A model generated the notes under the pieces. It was not told where the DNA came from and made no database searches. It saw nothing but the letters and a program-made list of their open reading frames with translations. 64,000 nt of DNA, taken from NCBI RefSeq assembly GCF_014851585.1, contig NZ_JACVAB010000001.1, positions 496,001-560,000 of the forward strand. Direction: 5' to 3'. Of this stretch, positions 45,302-53,788 are shown piece by piece (position 1 is the first letter of the stretch; each line of letters begins with the position of its first letter). Source of the DNA: Agrobacterium sp. AGB01. Its GTDB lineage: Bacteria; Pseudomonadota; Alphaproteobacteria; Rhizobiales; Rhizobiaceae. The translations under genes and the position numbers were made by a program.

Positions 45302-46324
45302 TTAGACCGGGGCAGGTCCGGTAGATGCGCGCACCACAAGCTCTGCTTTCCACAGCTCCTGCACAGGCTCCACCTCATCAAACGAAATGCGATTGATCAG
45401 TCGTTGCGCCACCCGGATGCCGGCAGCGCGCAACGATGAACGGGTCGTGGTCAGCGGCACGGAAAAATTATGCGGCTTCAGTAGCGGCAAAACATCGTCA
45501 TGAGCGATCAGAGACACGTCCTTGCCGGGCTTCAATCCCCGCTGGTTGAGGGAGCGAATGGCACCGAGCGCCAGTGTGGTACTGGCACAGAGAATGGCGG
45601 TCGGTGGGTTTTTCTGCGAAAGCAGCTCTTCCATATTGAGAAAACCGATCTCGTCCGTCATGGCACTGTGCCGCAGACAGTCGGCACGCAGCGCGAGGCC
45701 ATATTCGGTCAATGCCTTTTCGACACCGGCCTTACGTCGGTAGGTGAAATCTAGACCTTCCGGGCCGTTCAGCAGGCCAATCCGGTTGTGACCAAGCTGC
45801 AAAAGCAATTTGGTGGCATCGTAAAAGGCGCCTTCATTGTCGACATCGAGAAACGGGTAGTCGGCATCTGCACCAAACGAGCGCCCATGTACCATGAACG
45901 GGATGTTGAACGATTTGAGAAGCGCGATGCGCGGATCCCGCTCCCGCATATAGGCAAGATAAATTCCGTCGACATTGCCGCTGCCGGCTAGCCAGCGCAA
46001 AGCGTCTTCCTCGTTGCTGGGATCTGCAGGCATGATCAGCATGTGAAAGGAGTGCCGGGCAGCCTCTTCACCGAGACCGCTTAGAAACTCGCCAAAATGC
46101 ATGTCGGACTGATGCGCAGGGGCAGTCGGCATGACCAGACCGATCGAGCCGGTCTTGCCTGTTGCCAGTCGACGTGCTGTCAGGTTGGGGCGGTAACCGG
46201 TATCCTTGGCTGCTTGCAGCACGCGCTGGCGTGTTTCGGCATTGACTTCAGGGTAACCGTTCAAGGCGCGGCTAATTGTCGTTTGGGACAGACCGAGCAA
46301 CTGGGACAATTGCTTCAGGTTCAT
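45302..46324 (-). CDS. aglR: LacI-family regulator of alpha-glucoside use, AglR
   Basis: A 340-residue repressor. The helix-turn-helix is MNLKQLSQLLGLSQTTISRA and the hinge VLQAAKDTGYRPNLTARRLA; the sugar-binding core follows with HAMLIMPADPS-like and DVDNEGAFYDATKLLLQLGH segments. It is divergent from aglEFGAK, and identical LacI-type operators lie before both transcription units, so it probably represses the operon and itself until an alpha-glucoside binds. The ATG at 46324 is preferred to one nine codons upstream. Confidence 0.92.
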   Translation of the reverse strand: MNLKQLSQLLGLSQTTISRALNGYPEVNAETRQRVLQAAKDTGYRPNLTARRLATGKTGSIGLVMPTAPAHQSDMHFGEFLSGLGEEAARHSFHMLIMPADPSNEEDALRWLAGSGNVDGIYLAYMRERDPRIALLKSFNIPFMVHGRSFGADADYPFLDVDNEGAFYDATKLLLQLGHNRIGLLNGPEGLDFTYRRKAGVEKALTEYGLALRADCLRHSAMTDEIGFLNMEELLSQKNPPTAILCASTTLALGAIRSLNQRGLKPGKDVSLIAHDDVLPLLKPHNFSVPLTTTRSSLRAAGIRVAQRLINRISFDEVEPVQELWKAELVVRASTGPAPV

Positions 46325-46389
46325 CTTTGTTCCTCCTCCGCACGCTTCCAAAATTTCGCGAGACGAGCCAACGTCTCAAAAATTCAGCT

Positions 46390-46404
46390 CCAAAGCGCTT
46401 TGAA
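46390..46404. promoter_or_regulatory. LacI-type operator, aglR side
   Basis: CCAAAGCGCTTTGAA, containing the perfect palindrome CAAAGCGCTTTG with the central CG expected for LacI-family regulators. It lies 66-80 bases before the aglR start. Confidence 0.8.
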
Positions 46405-46487
46405 TTGTGTAACGCCAGATTCCATTTTGCTCAATGGAAAATACAGCTCAAAACTGCAATTTCGTTGCAAAACCTATTGAAGCAAGA

Positions 46488-46507
46488 TAACTGCAACGTT
46501 ACAGTTA
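46488..46507. promoter_or_regulatory. second palindrome in the aglR-aglE intergenic region
   Basis: TAACTGCAACGTTACAGTTA, a 20-base palindrome with one mismatched pair and central CG, unlike the two AglR-type operators. It lies just upstream of the putative aglE -35 element, where an activator or a different LacI-type factor could bind. Confidence 0.5.
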
Positions 46508-46517
46508 GATAAGGCAC

Positions 46518-46549
46518 TTGACTCCTCTTGTTTGTGCGGGGAATTAATA
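46518..46549 (+). promoter_or_regulatory. putative aglE promoter
   Basis: TTGACT (46518-46523), 17 bases, then AT-rich GAATTAATA (46541-46549). The downstream operator starts five bases later, so a bound repressor would block transcription start. Confidence 0.5.
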
Positions 46550-46553
46550 GCGT

Positions 46554-46568
46554 CCAAAGCGCTTTGAA
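46554..46568. promoter_or_regulatory. LacI-type operator, aglE side
   Basis: CCAAAGCGCTTTGAA, identical over 15 bases to the copy at 46390, 164 bases away. It lies 46 bases before the aglE start and directly after the putative promoter. The pair could hold a DNA loop. Confidence 0.82.
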
Positions 46569-46613
46569 GTGTTTGTATAGGTTTAAATCTTTATGTGATG
46601 GGAGGTAAGTCAC

Positions 46614-47975
46614 ATGCTTAAGACATTCCTGGCAACAACAGCAGCCATGGCCATTTTCATGAACTCCGCGATGGCTGCGGATTTGAAATTCGCCCCTGGC
46701 GAAGATGCAAAATTCAACTGGAAAAGCTACGAAGATTTCAAAACAGCGCATGCCGATCTCAAGGGCCAGACCCTGACAATTTTCGGACCATGGCGCGGCG
46801 AAGATGAAGCCCTGTTCCAGACGGTCCTGGCATATTTCGCCGATGCGACCGGAATTAACGTAAAATATTCTTCTTCTGAAAATTACGAACAGCAGATCGT
46901 TATCGATACGCAGGCTGGCTCTCCTCCCAATATCGCAATTCTGCCGCAACCGGGTCTGCTGGCTGATCTCGCCGCCAAGGGCCTGCTCGTGCCACTTGGT
47001 GATGACGTCGCATCCTGGGTCAAGGACAACTACGGCGCAGGTGAATCCTGGGTGAACTACGGCACCTATAATGGCAAGGACGGCAAGCCTGCCTATTTCG
47101 CATTCCCGTTCAAGGCTGATGTGAAGTCGCTGGTATGGTTCGTGCCGGAGAATTTCGAAGAAGCCGGTTATGAAGTGCCTGAGAGCATGGAAGACCTGCT
47201 GGCTCTGTCCGACAAGATTATTGCCGATGGCGGTACGCCATGGTGCATTGGTTTGGGTTCAGGTGGTGCAACCGGCTGGCCAGCCACCGACTGGGTGGAA
47301 GACCTGATGCTGCGCCTGCACAGCCCGGAAACCTATGACAAGTGGGTCAAGAACGAAATCAAGTTCAATGATCCGGCTGTGGTTGCCGCTATCGACGAAT
47401 TCGGCAAATTTGCCAAGAATGAAAAATATGTCAGCGGTGGTATCGCGGCCGTTGCTTCGACCGACTTCCGTGACAGTCCGAAGGGTCTGTTTGACATTCC
47501 GCCGAAGTGCTACCTACACCATCAGGCATCCTTCATTCCTTCCTTCTTCCCTGAGGGCACGAAGGTCGGAACTGATGTCGATTTCTTCTACATGCCAACT
47601 TATGCCGCAAAGCCTGAGCTTGGAAAACCGGTTCTCGGCGCAGGTACGCTGGTGACAGTGACCAAGGAATCGCCAACTGCAAAGGCATTTGTCGAGTTCC
47701 TGAAGACGCCAATCGCACACGAAGTATGGATGGCGCAGTCCAGCTTTCTCACGCCTTTCAAGGGTGTGAACACCGATGCCTACGGCAATGAACAGATGAA
47801 GAAGCAGGGTGAAATTCTCACCTCCGCAACGACATTCCGCTTTGACGGTTCTGACCTGATGCCGGGCAAGATCGGTGCTGGCGCATTCTGGACCGGTATG
47901 GTGGACTTCGTCGGCGGTAAGTCTGCCGAAACTGTTGCGACTGATATCCAGAAGGCCTGGGACGGCCTGAAGTAA
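46614..47975 (+). CDS. aglE: alpha-glucoside ABC transporter substrate-binding protein AglE
   Basis: A 453-residue periplasmic binding protein (ABC family 1 type). Signal peptide residues 1-21, ending SAMAA. Family stretches include TLTIFGPWRGEDEALFQTVL, IDTQAGSPPNIAILPQPG and GGATGWPATDWVEDLMLRL. GGGAGG precedes the ATG. First gene of aglEFGAK. In Sinorhizobium the system takes up sucrose, maltose and trehalose. A hairpin after the gene should raise its level above that of the permeases. Confidence 0.95.
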   Translation: MLKTFLATTAAMAIFMNSAMAADLKFAPGEDAKFNWKSYEDFKTAHADLKGQTLTIFGPWRGEDEALFQTVLAYFADATGINVKYSSSENYEQQIVIDTQAGSPPNIAILPQPGLLADLAAKGLLVPLGDDVASWVKDNYGAGESWVNYGTYNGKDGKPAYFAFPFKADVKSLVWFVPENFEEAGYEVPESMEDLLALSDKIIADGGTPWCIGLGSGGATGWPATDWVEDLMLRLHSPETYDKWVKNEIKFNDPAVVAAIDEFGKFAKNEKYVSGGIAAVASTDFRDSPKGLFDIPPKCYLHHQASFIPSFFPEGTKVGTDVDFFYMPTYAAKPELGKPVLGAGTLVTVTKESPTAKAFVEFLKTPIAHEVWMAQSSFLTPFKGVNTDAYGNEQMKKQGEILTSATTFRFDGSDLMPGKIGAGAFWTGMVDFVGGKSAETVATDIQKAWDGLK

Positions 47976-47988
47976 TCATTTCCTGCCC

Positions 47989-48013
47989 CGCCCGGCAACA
48001 TCGTTGCCGGGCG
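47989..48013 (+). terminator. intercistronic hairpin between aglE and aglF
   Basis: CGCCCGGCAA and TTGCCGGGCG form a 10-bp stem with a 5-base loop, 14 bases after aglE; GTTGTTT follows closely. Probably partial termination or mRNA protection. Confidence 0.7.
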
Positions 48014-48082
48014 GTTGTTTCTAAAGCTTTTCGTTCTCGTGATCGGCAAAAGGTCGGACGACCGGGAATAAGGGAGGGGAAT

Positions 48083-49096
48083 GTGATCGCTCAGATCGTT
48101 TCGGCAATCGGCGTCATGATTGTCGGTGTATTTGCTTGTGCCGCCTATTATTGGCTTTCCGACAAATTTTTGCAGGTTCTGTTCCCTGTAAGCGCAAAAA
48201 ATGTCATCGACGCCTCTCGCAATCTCAATCGAAGAGCCGCTGTGCGTCCATGGCTATTCGTCGGGCCAGCGCTTATCCTGCTGTTGGTCTATCTCGTCTA
48301 TCCTGTCATCGCGACGTTCTTTCTGTCTTTTTATGACCGGACGGGCGTGAATTTTGTCGGCCTGGCGAATTACCGTTGGGCGTTTTTTGATGCCGGTTTC
48401 CGGCAGTCGATTTTTAACAACATCCTCTGGCTTGCCGTTGTGCCGGCTGCCTGCACCTTCTTCGGGCTGGTTATCGCCGTGATGACCGATCGGATCTGGT
48501 GGGGCAATATTGCCAAGAGCATTGTGTTCATGCCGATGGCGATTTCCTTCGTGGGCGCCTCGGTTATCTGGAAATTCATTTATGAATATCGCGGCGAGGG
48601 GCAAACCCAGATCGGTCTTCTGAATGCTGTTGTCGCCTTTTTCGGCGGCAATCCGGAAGTGTGGATCTCCATGCCGTTTTGGAACAATTTTTTCCTGATG
48701 GTCATCCTGATCTGGATCCAGACCGGTTTTGCCATGGTCATTCTGTCAGCAGCACTGCGTGGTATTCCCGAAGAAACTGTTGAAGCTGCTGTGATTGATG
48801 GTGCCAATGGCTGGCAGATTTTCTGGAAAATTCTGGTGCCGCAAATCTGGGGCACAATTGCGGTTGTGTGGACAACGATTACCATTCTCGTTCTCAAGGT
48901 TTTCGACATCGTGCTGACCATGACCAACGGCCAGTGGAATACAATGGTTCTGGCGAACCTGATGTTTGACTGGATGTTCCGCGGCGGCGGCGACAGCGGC
49001 CGAAGTGCCGTTATAGCTCTGGTCATTATGGCAGCAGTGACCCCGATCATGATCTGGAACATTCGCCAGGCCAACAAGGAAATGGAGGGTCGCTGA
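48083..49096 (+). CDS. aglF: alpha-glucoside ABC transporter permease AglF
   Basis: A 337-residue inner-membrane permease of the MalF type, with an extra N-terminal helix (residues 1-25), then helices from about residue 55 on. The ATPase-contacting loop has ALRGIPEETVEAAVIDGANG (EAA motif) at about 230-250. The start is a GTG at 48083 preceded by AGGGAGGGG. aglG begins one base after its stop. Confidence 0.94.
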   Translation: MIAQIVSAIGVMIVGVFACAAYYWLSDKFLQVLFPVSAKNVIDASRNLNRRAAVRPWLFVGPALILLLVYLVYPVIATFFLSFYDRTGVNFVGLANYRWAFFDAGFRQSIFNNILWLAVVPAACTFFGLVIAVMTDRIWWGNIAKSIVFMPMAISFVGASVIWKFIYEYRGEGQTQIGLLNAVVAFFGGNPEVWISMPFWNNFFLMVILIWIQTGFAMVILSAALRGIPEETVEAAVIDGANGWQIFWKILVPQIWGTIAVVWTTITILVLKVFDIVLTMTNGQWNTMVLANLMFDWMFRGGGDSGRSAVIALVIMAAVTPIMIWNIRQANKEMEGR

Positions 49097-49097
49097 T

Positions 49098-50258
49098 ATG
49101 GATATTGTAAAACGTATTCGCCGTGTCGGCCTTCCACGACTGATCGTTCATGCCAGTGTGCTGTTGATCGTCATTCTGTGGTTGCTGCCAACACTCGGCA
49201 TCCTCGTCAGCTCGCTACGTGACAAGGATCAGATCACCGTCTCCGGTTGGTGGACGTCTTTTGCCAGTTCAACGCAAACGGAAGCGGTGCGCTTGGCTGA
49301 TCCATCAACGCAACGGCAGGAGGGTGACAAGTTCATCATCTCCGGCTCGGTGTTCGAGAATGGCAAGGGTGGTCAGGTCTCCGCATTTGGTGTGCGCGTT
49401 CAAGAACCTGCTGCCTATCCGGCCGGTGAAATTGTGGATCTTGGGGATGGCGAAAACCTTCTGCTAGAGAAGGACGGCGCTTATGAGTACAGCAAGAACG
49501 CGAGCTTTGAGGGTTCTCGCGGCAAGCGTATCTACATATCCGTTCTGTCTCCGCCGGTCTTCACTTTCGACAACTACCGCACAGTGCTGTTTTCTGAAGG
49601 CATAGGACAATCCTTCGTCAACTCGCTCACGGTGACAATCCCCGCGACGATCATCCCGATCCTCATTGCCGCCTTTGCCGCTTATGCCCTGTCTTGGATG
49701 CGCTTTTCCGGCCGTTCCCTGATGATTGCCATGGTGGTCGGCCTGATTGTGGTACCGTTGCAGATGTCGCTTATTCCGTTGTTGCGGCTTTACAACGAGA
49801 TCGGCAACATCTTCGGCGTACCATCCAAAACCTATGCCGGCATCTGGTTGGCGCATACGGCATTCGGCCTGCCGCTCGCCATCTATCTGCTGCGCAACTA
49901 CATCTCCGGTCTGCCCAAGGAAATCATTGAATCGGCGCGTGTTGACGGTGCCAGCGATTTCGAGATTTTCGTCAAGATCATCCTGCCGTTGTCATTTCCG
50001 GCATTGGCATCCTTTGCAATCTTCCAGTTCCTGTGGACATGGAATGACCTGCTTGTCGCCATGGTCTTCCTTGGCACCCAGAAAGATCAGCTGGTGTTGA
50101 CCGGCAGCCTTAATGCGTTGCTTGGTTCACGCGGTGGTAACTGGGAAATTCTTACCGCATCGGCATTCGTCACCATCATCGTGCCGCTTTGCGTTTTCTT
50201 CGCCCTTCAACGTTATCTCGTACGCGGCCTGCTGGCCGGCTCCGTCAAGGGAGGCTGA
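49098..50258 (+). CDS. aglG: alpha-glucoside ABC transporter permease AglG
   Basis: A 386-residue permease of the MalG type. After the first helix (15-37) there is a periplasmic insert of about 120 residues (40-160), then five helices. The EAA loop is GLPKEIIESARVDGASDFEI (near 275-295). The insert, which is larger than in MalG of enterobacteria, is also present in known AglG proteins as far as I recall. aglA starts six bases later. Confidence 0.94.
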   Translation: MDIVKRIRRVGLPRLIVHASVLLIVILWLLPTLGILVSSLRDKDQITVSGWWTSFASSTQTEAVRLADPSTQRQEGDKFIISGSVFENGKGGQVSAFGVRVQEPAAYPAGEIVDLGDGENLLLEKDGAYEYSKNASFEGSRGKRIYISVLSPPVFTFDNYRTVLFSEGIGQSFVNSLTVTIPATIIPILIAAFAAYALSWMRFSGRSLMIAMVVGLIVVPLQMSLIPLLRLYNEIGNIFGVPSKTYAGIWLAHTAFGLPLAIYLLRNYISGLPKEIIESARVDGASDFEIFVKIILPLSFPALASFAIFQFLWTWNDLLVAMVFLGTQKDQLVLTGSLNALLGSRGGNWEILTASAFVTIIVPLCVFFALQRYLVRGLLAGSVKGG

Positions 50259-50264
50259 TATTTC

Positions 50265-51947
50265 ATGAATGCTTATACCAAGGATACTGCAATGACGTCT
50301 TCGGTTACATCCGCTCTCAAGTCTGACAAGGATTGGTGGCGCGGTGCTGTCATCTACCAGATCTATCCGCGATCGTTCCAGGACTCCAACGGCGACGGCA
50401 TCGGCGACCTGAAAGGCATTACCGATCGCCTCGAACATATTGCCCGCCTCGGCGCTGACGCGATCTGGATTTCGCCGTTCTTCACCTCGCCGATGAAAGA
50501 TTTCGGTTATGACGTGTCGAACTATGTCGACGTCGATCCGATGTTTGGCACGCTGGCCGATTTCGATGGTCTGATCGCCGAAGCCCACCGACTGGGCGTG
50601 CGGGTCATGATCGATCTGGTGATGTCACATACCTCAGACCAGCATCCGTGGTTTGTCGAAAGCCGCTCCAGCCGTGATAACCCGAAGGCGGATTGGTATG
50701 TGTGGTCGGATGGAAAGCCGGATGGCACGCCGCCCAACAACTGGCTGTCGATTTTCGGTGGTCCGGGCTGGCAGTGGGACCCGACCCGCATGCAATATTA
50801 CATGCACAACTTCCTGACCTCGCAGCCAGACCTCAACCTGCATAACCCGCAGGTGCAGGACGAGTTGTTGAATGCCACCCGTTTCTGGTTGAAACGTGGC
50901 GTGGACGGTTTCCGTCTCGACACCATCAACTTCTACTTCCACGACTTGGAACTACGCGACAACCCGGCTCTTGCACTAGAGCGCCGCAATGCTTCGACTG
51001 CGCCGGCCGTTAACCCGTATAATTTCCAGGAACATCTCTACGACAAGAACCGCCCGGAGAACCTGGAATTCCTCAAGCGCTTCCGCGCCGTGTTGGACGA
51101 GTTCCCGGATATTGCCGCCGTCGGTGAAGTCGGCGACAGTCAGCGTGGTCTGGAAATTGTCGGGGAATATACCTCCGGCGATGACAAGATGCAGATGTGC
51201 TACGCCTTCGAATTCCTGGCTCCAGATGCGCTCACCCCGCAGCGCGTGGCAGATGTTCAGGCAGCCTTTGCGACGGCCGCGCCTGAAGGCTGGGCGTGCT
51301 GGGCATTTTCAAACCACGACGTCGTCCGTCACGTCAGCCGCTGGGGTGCAGATGTGGCCGACAAGGATGCCTATGCCAAGGTGCTGTCAGCCCTTCTGTT
51401 GACGCAGCGCGGTTCGGTTTGCATTTACGAAGGTGAGGAGCTTGGACTGACCGAAGCCGATATCGCCTTCGAAGACCTGCAGGACCCATACGGCATTCAG
51501 TTCTGGCCGGAATTCAAGGGTCGTGACGGCTGCCGCACACCAATGGTTTGGGATGCCGGTCATGCACAGGCAGGTTTCAGCACCTCTGATAAGACCTGGC
51601 TGCCTATTCCTGCCGAGCACAAGGCCCGTGCCGTCAGCACGCAGGTAGGCAACGACGCCTCGGTTCTGGAGCATTATCGTCGCTTCCTGTCGTTCCGCAA
51701 GCAGCACCCGTCTTTCGCCAAGGGCGGAATCGAGTTTCTGCCGGTCAGCGACAGCGTCGTTGGTTACACCCGCTCCAAGGGCAACGAAACCATCGTCTGC
51801 TTCTTCAACCTGTCTCCGGCAGCTGCCACGGCCGCACTGCCTGACGGCAACTGGGAAGTTCTGGAAGGCCATGGCTTTGAAAGCAGTCTGAACGGACGCA
51901 ATATTGAATTGCCTGCATGGGGCGCATTTTTTGCGCGTTATGCCTGA
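50265..51947 (+). CDS. aglA: alpha-glucosidase AglA (GH13)
   Basis: A 560-residue cytosolic glycoside hydrolase of family 13. Conserved regions are DAIWISPFFTSPMKDFGYDV, region I MIDLVMSHTSDQHPWF, region II GVDGFRLDTINFYF with the nucleophile Asp, the acid/base Glu in AAVGEVGDSQRG, and region IV FSNHDVVRH. It splits imported alpha-glucosides into glucose. GGGAGG precedes the ATG at 50265; other in-frame ATGs exist a few codons in. Codon use and GC agree with its neighbours. Confidence 0.95.
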   Translation: MNAYTKDTAMTSSVTSALKSDKDWWRGAVIYQIYPRSFQDSNGDGIGDLKGITDRLEHIARLGADAIWISPFFTSPMKDFGYDVSNYVDVDPMFGTLADFDGLIAEAHRLGVRVMIDLVMSHTSDQHPWFVESRSSRDNPKADWYVWSDGKPDGTPPNNWLSIFGGPGWQWDPTRMQYYMHNFLTSQPDLNLHNPQVQDELLNATRFWLKRGVDGFRLDTINFYFHDLELRDNPALALERRNASTAPAVNPYNFQEHLYDKNRPENLEFLKRFRAVLDEFPDIAAVGEVGDSQRGLEIVGEYTSGDDKMQMCYAFEFLAPDALTPQRVADVQAAFATAAPEGWACWAFSNHDVVRHVSRWGADVADKDAYAKVLSALLLTQRGSVCIYEGEELGLTEADIAFEDLQDPYGIQFWPEFKGRDGCRTPMVWDAGHAQAGFSTSDKTWLPIPAEHKARAVSTQVGNDASVLEHYRRFLSFRKQHPSFAKGGIEFLPVSDSVVGYTRSKGNETIVCFFNLSPAAATAALPDGNWEVLEGHGFESSLNGRNIELPAWGAFFARYA

Positions 51948-51965
51948 GAAAACGGGGAGGGTAGA

Positions 51966-53057
51966 ATGGCGGGTCTGACACTTAAAGACATTCGCAAGTC
52001 CTATGGGCAGGTAAAGGTTCTGCATGGTATCGATCTCGATATCAAACAGGGCGAATTCATCGTATTCGTCGGTCCTTCCGGTTGCGGAAAATCGACCTTG
52101 TTGCGCATGATTGCCGGGCTTGAGGACATCACTGGCGGAGAGATGTTTATCGATGGCCAACTGGTCAACGACATCCCTCCGTCCCGTCGTGGCATTGCCA
52201 TGGTGTTCCAGTCTTATGCGCTTTATCCACACATGACAGTGTATGATAACATGGCGTTCGGCATGAAGATCGCCAAGGAAAGCCGGCAGGAGATTGACCG
52301 GAGGGTGAGGGCCGCTGCAGACATCCTGCAGCTGACCCAGTATCTGGAACGCCTGCCAAAGGCGCTGTCTGGTGGCCAGCGTCAACGCGTCGCAATTGGT
52401 CGCGCCATCTGCCGTAACCCGAAGGTTTTCCTGTTTGACGAGCCGCTTTCCAACCTCGATGCAGCGCTGCGTGTTGCAACGCGTATCGAGATTGCCAAGC
52501 TCAACGAACAGATGCCCGACACCACGATGATCTATGTGACGCATGATCAGGTGGAAGCCATGACGCTTGCGGACCGTATCGTTGTTCTGAATGCCGGGCG
52601 TGTGGAGCAGGTCGGGGCACCGCTTGATCTCTATGAACGCCCCGCCAACTTGTTTGTCGCCCAGTTCATCGGCTCTCCAGCCATGAACATCCTGCCAGTC
52701 AAGATAACCGCTACTGGTCCGGAAACTGCGCTCGAACTCAACGGCAACCAGAACCTGCGCATTGCCGTAGAGACGCCGCAAAGTGAGGTTGGTAAACCGG
52801 CAAGTTTTGGTGTTCGCCCCGAGGATCTTTACATTGCCAAGGACGGTGAAGATTACCTGTTTGAAGGGAAGGTTTCCATTGTCGAAGCCTTGGGCGAGGT
52901 CACGCTTCTCTATATCGACAGTGGCGTTGTTCAGGAGCCGGTCATCGCAAAAATCCCCGGCATCGCGAATGTCCAGAAAGGTCAGACGTTGAAGTTTAAT
53001 GCGATGAGAGAAAAACTGCATCTCTTTGACGCGAACGGGGCGACTTATCGCAAATAG
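51966..53057 (+). CDS. aglK: alpha-glucoside ABC transporter ATPase AglK
   Basis: A 363-residue ATPase of the MalK/UgpC type. Walker A VGPSGCGKSTLLRMIAG, Q-loop MVFQSYALYPH, signature LSGGQRQRVAIGRAI, Walker B VFLFDEPLSNLDA, H-loop IYVTHDQVEAM; the C-terminal regulatory TOBE-like domain is at about 235-363, including GVRPEDLYIA. GGGGAGG precedes the ATG. Last gene of the operon. Confidence 0.96.
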   Translation: MAGLTLKDIRKSYGQVKVLHGIDLDIKQGEFIVFVGPSGCGKSTLLRMIAGLEDITGGEMFIDGQLVNDIPPSRRGIAMVFQSYALYPHMTVYDNMAFGMKIAKESRQEIDRRVRAAADILQLTQYLERLPKALSGGQRQRVAIGRAICRNPKVFLFDEPLSNLDAALRVATRIEIAKLNEQMPDTTMIYVTHDQVEAMTLADRIVVLNAGRVEQVGAPLDLYERPANLFVAQFIGSPAMNILPVKITATGPETALELNGNQNLRIAVETPQSEVGKPASFGVRPEDLYIAKDGEDYLFEGKVSIVEALGEVTLLYIDSGVVQEPVIAKIPGIANVQKGQTLKFNAMREKLHLFDANGATYRK

Positions 53058-53078
53058 AATGAATTTATAAACCTTCTG

Positions 53079-53120
53079 CTAACCTTCAAATTGCGTAATT
53101 TGCGGTTTGAAGGTTAGTTT
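53079..53120 (+). terminator. terminator of the agl operon
   Basis: CTAACCTTCAAA (53079-53090) and TTTGAAGGTTAG (53106-53117) form a perfect 12-bp stem with a 15-base loop, then TTT. Confidence 0.75.
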
Positions 53121-53296
53121 CTGGAAGCGAAAGGTGAGGCAAATTCAAGTGTTTGATGGGTGCGGAGTGCTTGAAAATCAAGCCATTTTCGGCCGGTTAC
53201 ACTGCATTTACCGAAGTGTTTCATATCGAAACGCGCAAACAAACTTTTAAAGATTCTGATCTTAATATGAACCCATAAATTCAGTGGGGAAATATT

Positions 53297-53710
53297 GTGA
53301 ACGCCCGTCCTAATATTCAAAAAAGCAGTTACTTCAGCAGGGAAGAATCTTTCATGTATGACCGCGAGGGGCGGTTTAAGATGGAAGATACGATGAACGC
53401 GGCGCGCATCGAATATACTGAAAAAGCAGTCATGAATATGGCTTCCCGTCGTTGTGATGTTATCAAGATTTCACAGTCGGAAGCCGTTCTTGCTCTTTTG
53501 ACACAGTATAACCTGCCGCAGCAATTTTATCTCGATATCCCTGACGCCCGTATCAGCAAGATTGGTTGCGTGTTGATGCGGGTCCACGCCAACAACACCA
53601 TGCAGGTACGTTTCCTCCGTCTGTTGACTCAGAAGGAACTGGACCGGATTTTTGTGTTCAGCACACATCCGGCGCATCGCGATAGGACCCTTGATCTTCG
53701 TTCCTGGTAG
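53297..53710 (+). CDS. PilZ-like small protein, degenerate (probable)
   Basis: A 137-residue protein. From about residue 50 it has the order of strands seen in small rhizobial PilZ proteins: SRRCDVIKISQSEAVLAL, LPQQFYLDIPDARISKIGCV, then MQVRFLRL. The c-di-GMP-binding RxxxR and D/NxSxxG motifs are not intact (ISQSEA stands where the second would be), so binding is doubtful. The GTG at 53297 has GGGGA before it; an ATG at 53354 is the alternative. It stands alone behind the agl operon. Confidence 0.5.
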   Translation: MNARPNIQKSSYFSREESFMYDREGRFKMEDTMNAARIEYTEKAVMNMASRRCDVIKISQSEAVLALLTQYNLPQQFYLDIPDARISKIGCVLMRVHANNTMQVRFLRLLTQKELDRIFVFSTHPAHRDRTLDLRSW

Positions 53711-53738
53711 TCTGGAGCATGTCCATCGTCTGGATATG

Positions 53739-53770
53739 AAAAAGCCGCGTTGTCACCAACGCGGCTTTTT
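53739..53770. terminator. bidirectional terminator between the PilZ-like gene and edd
   Basis: AAAAAGCCGCGTTG and CAACGCGGCTTTTT, a perfect 14-bp stem with a 4-base loop, between convergent genes. Confidence 0.94.
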
Positions 53771-53788
53771 ATATTTAGGGAAACTGGT

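Noticed and set aside
51387-53021. 544-residue open frame on the minus strand
   Set aside because: Antisense to aglA and aglK, both certain genes; composition is that of a mirrored coding strand.
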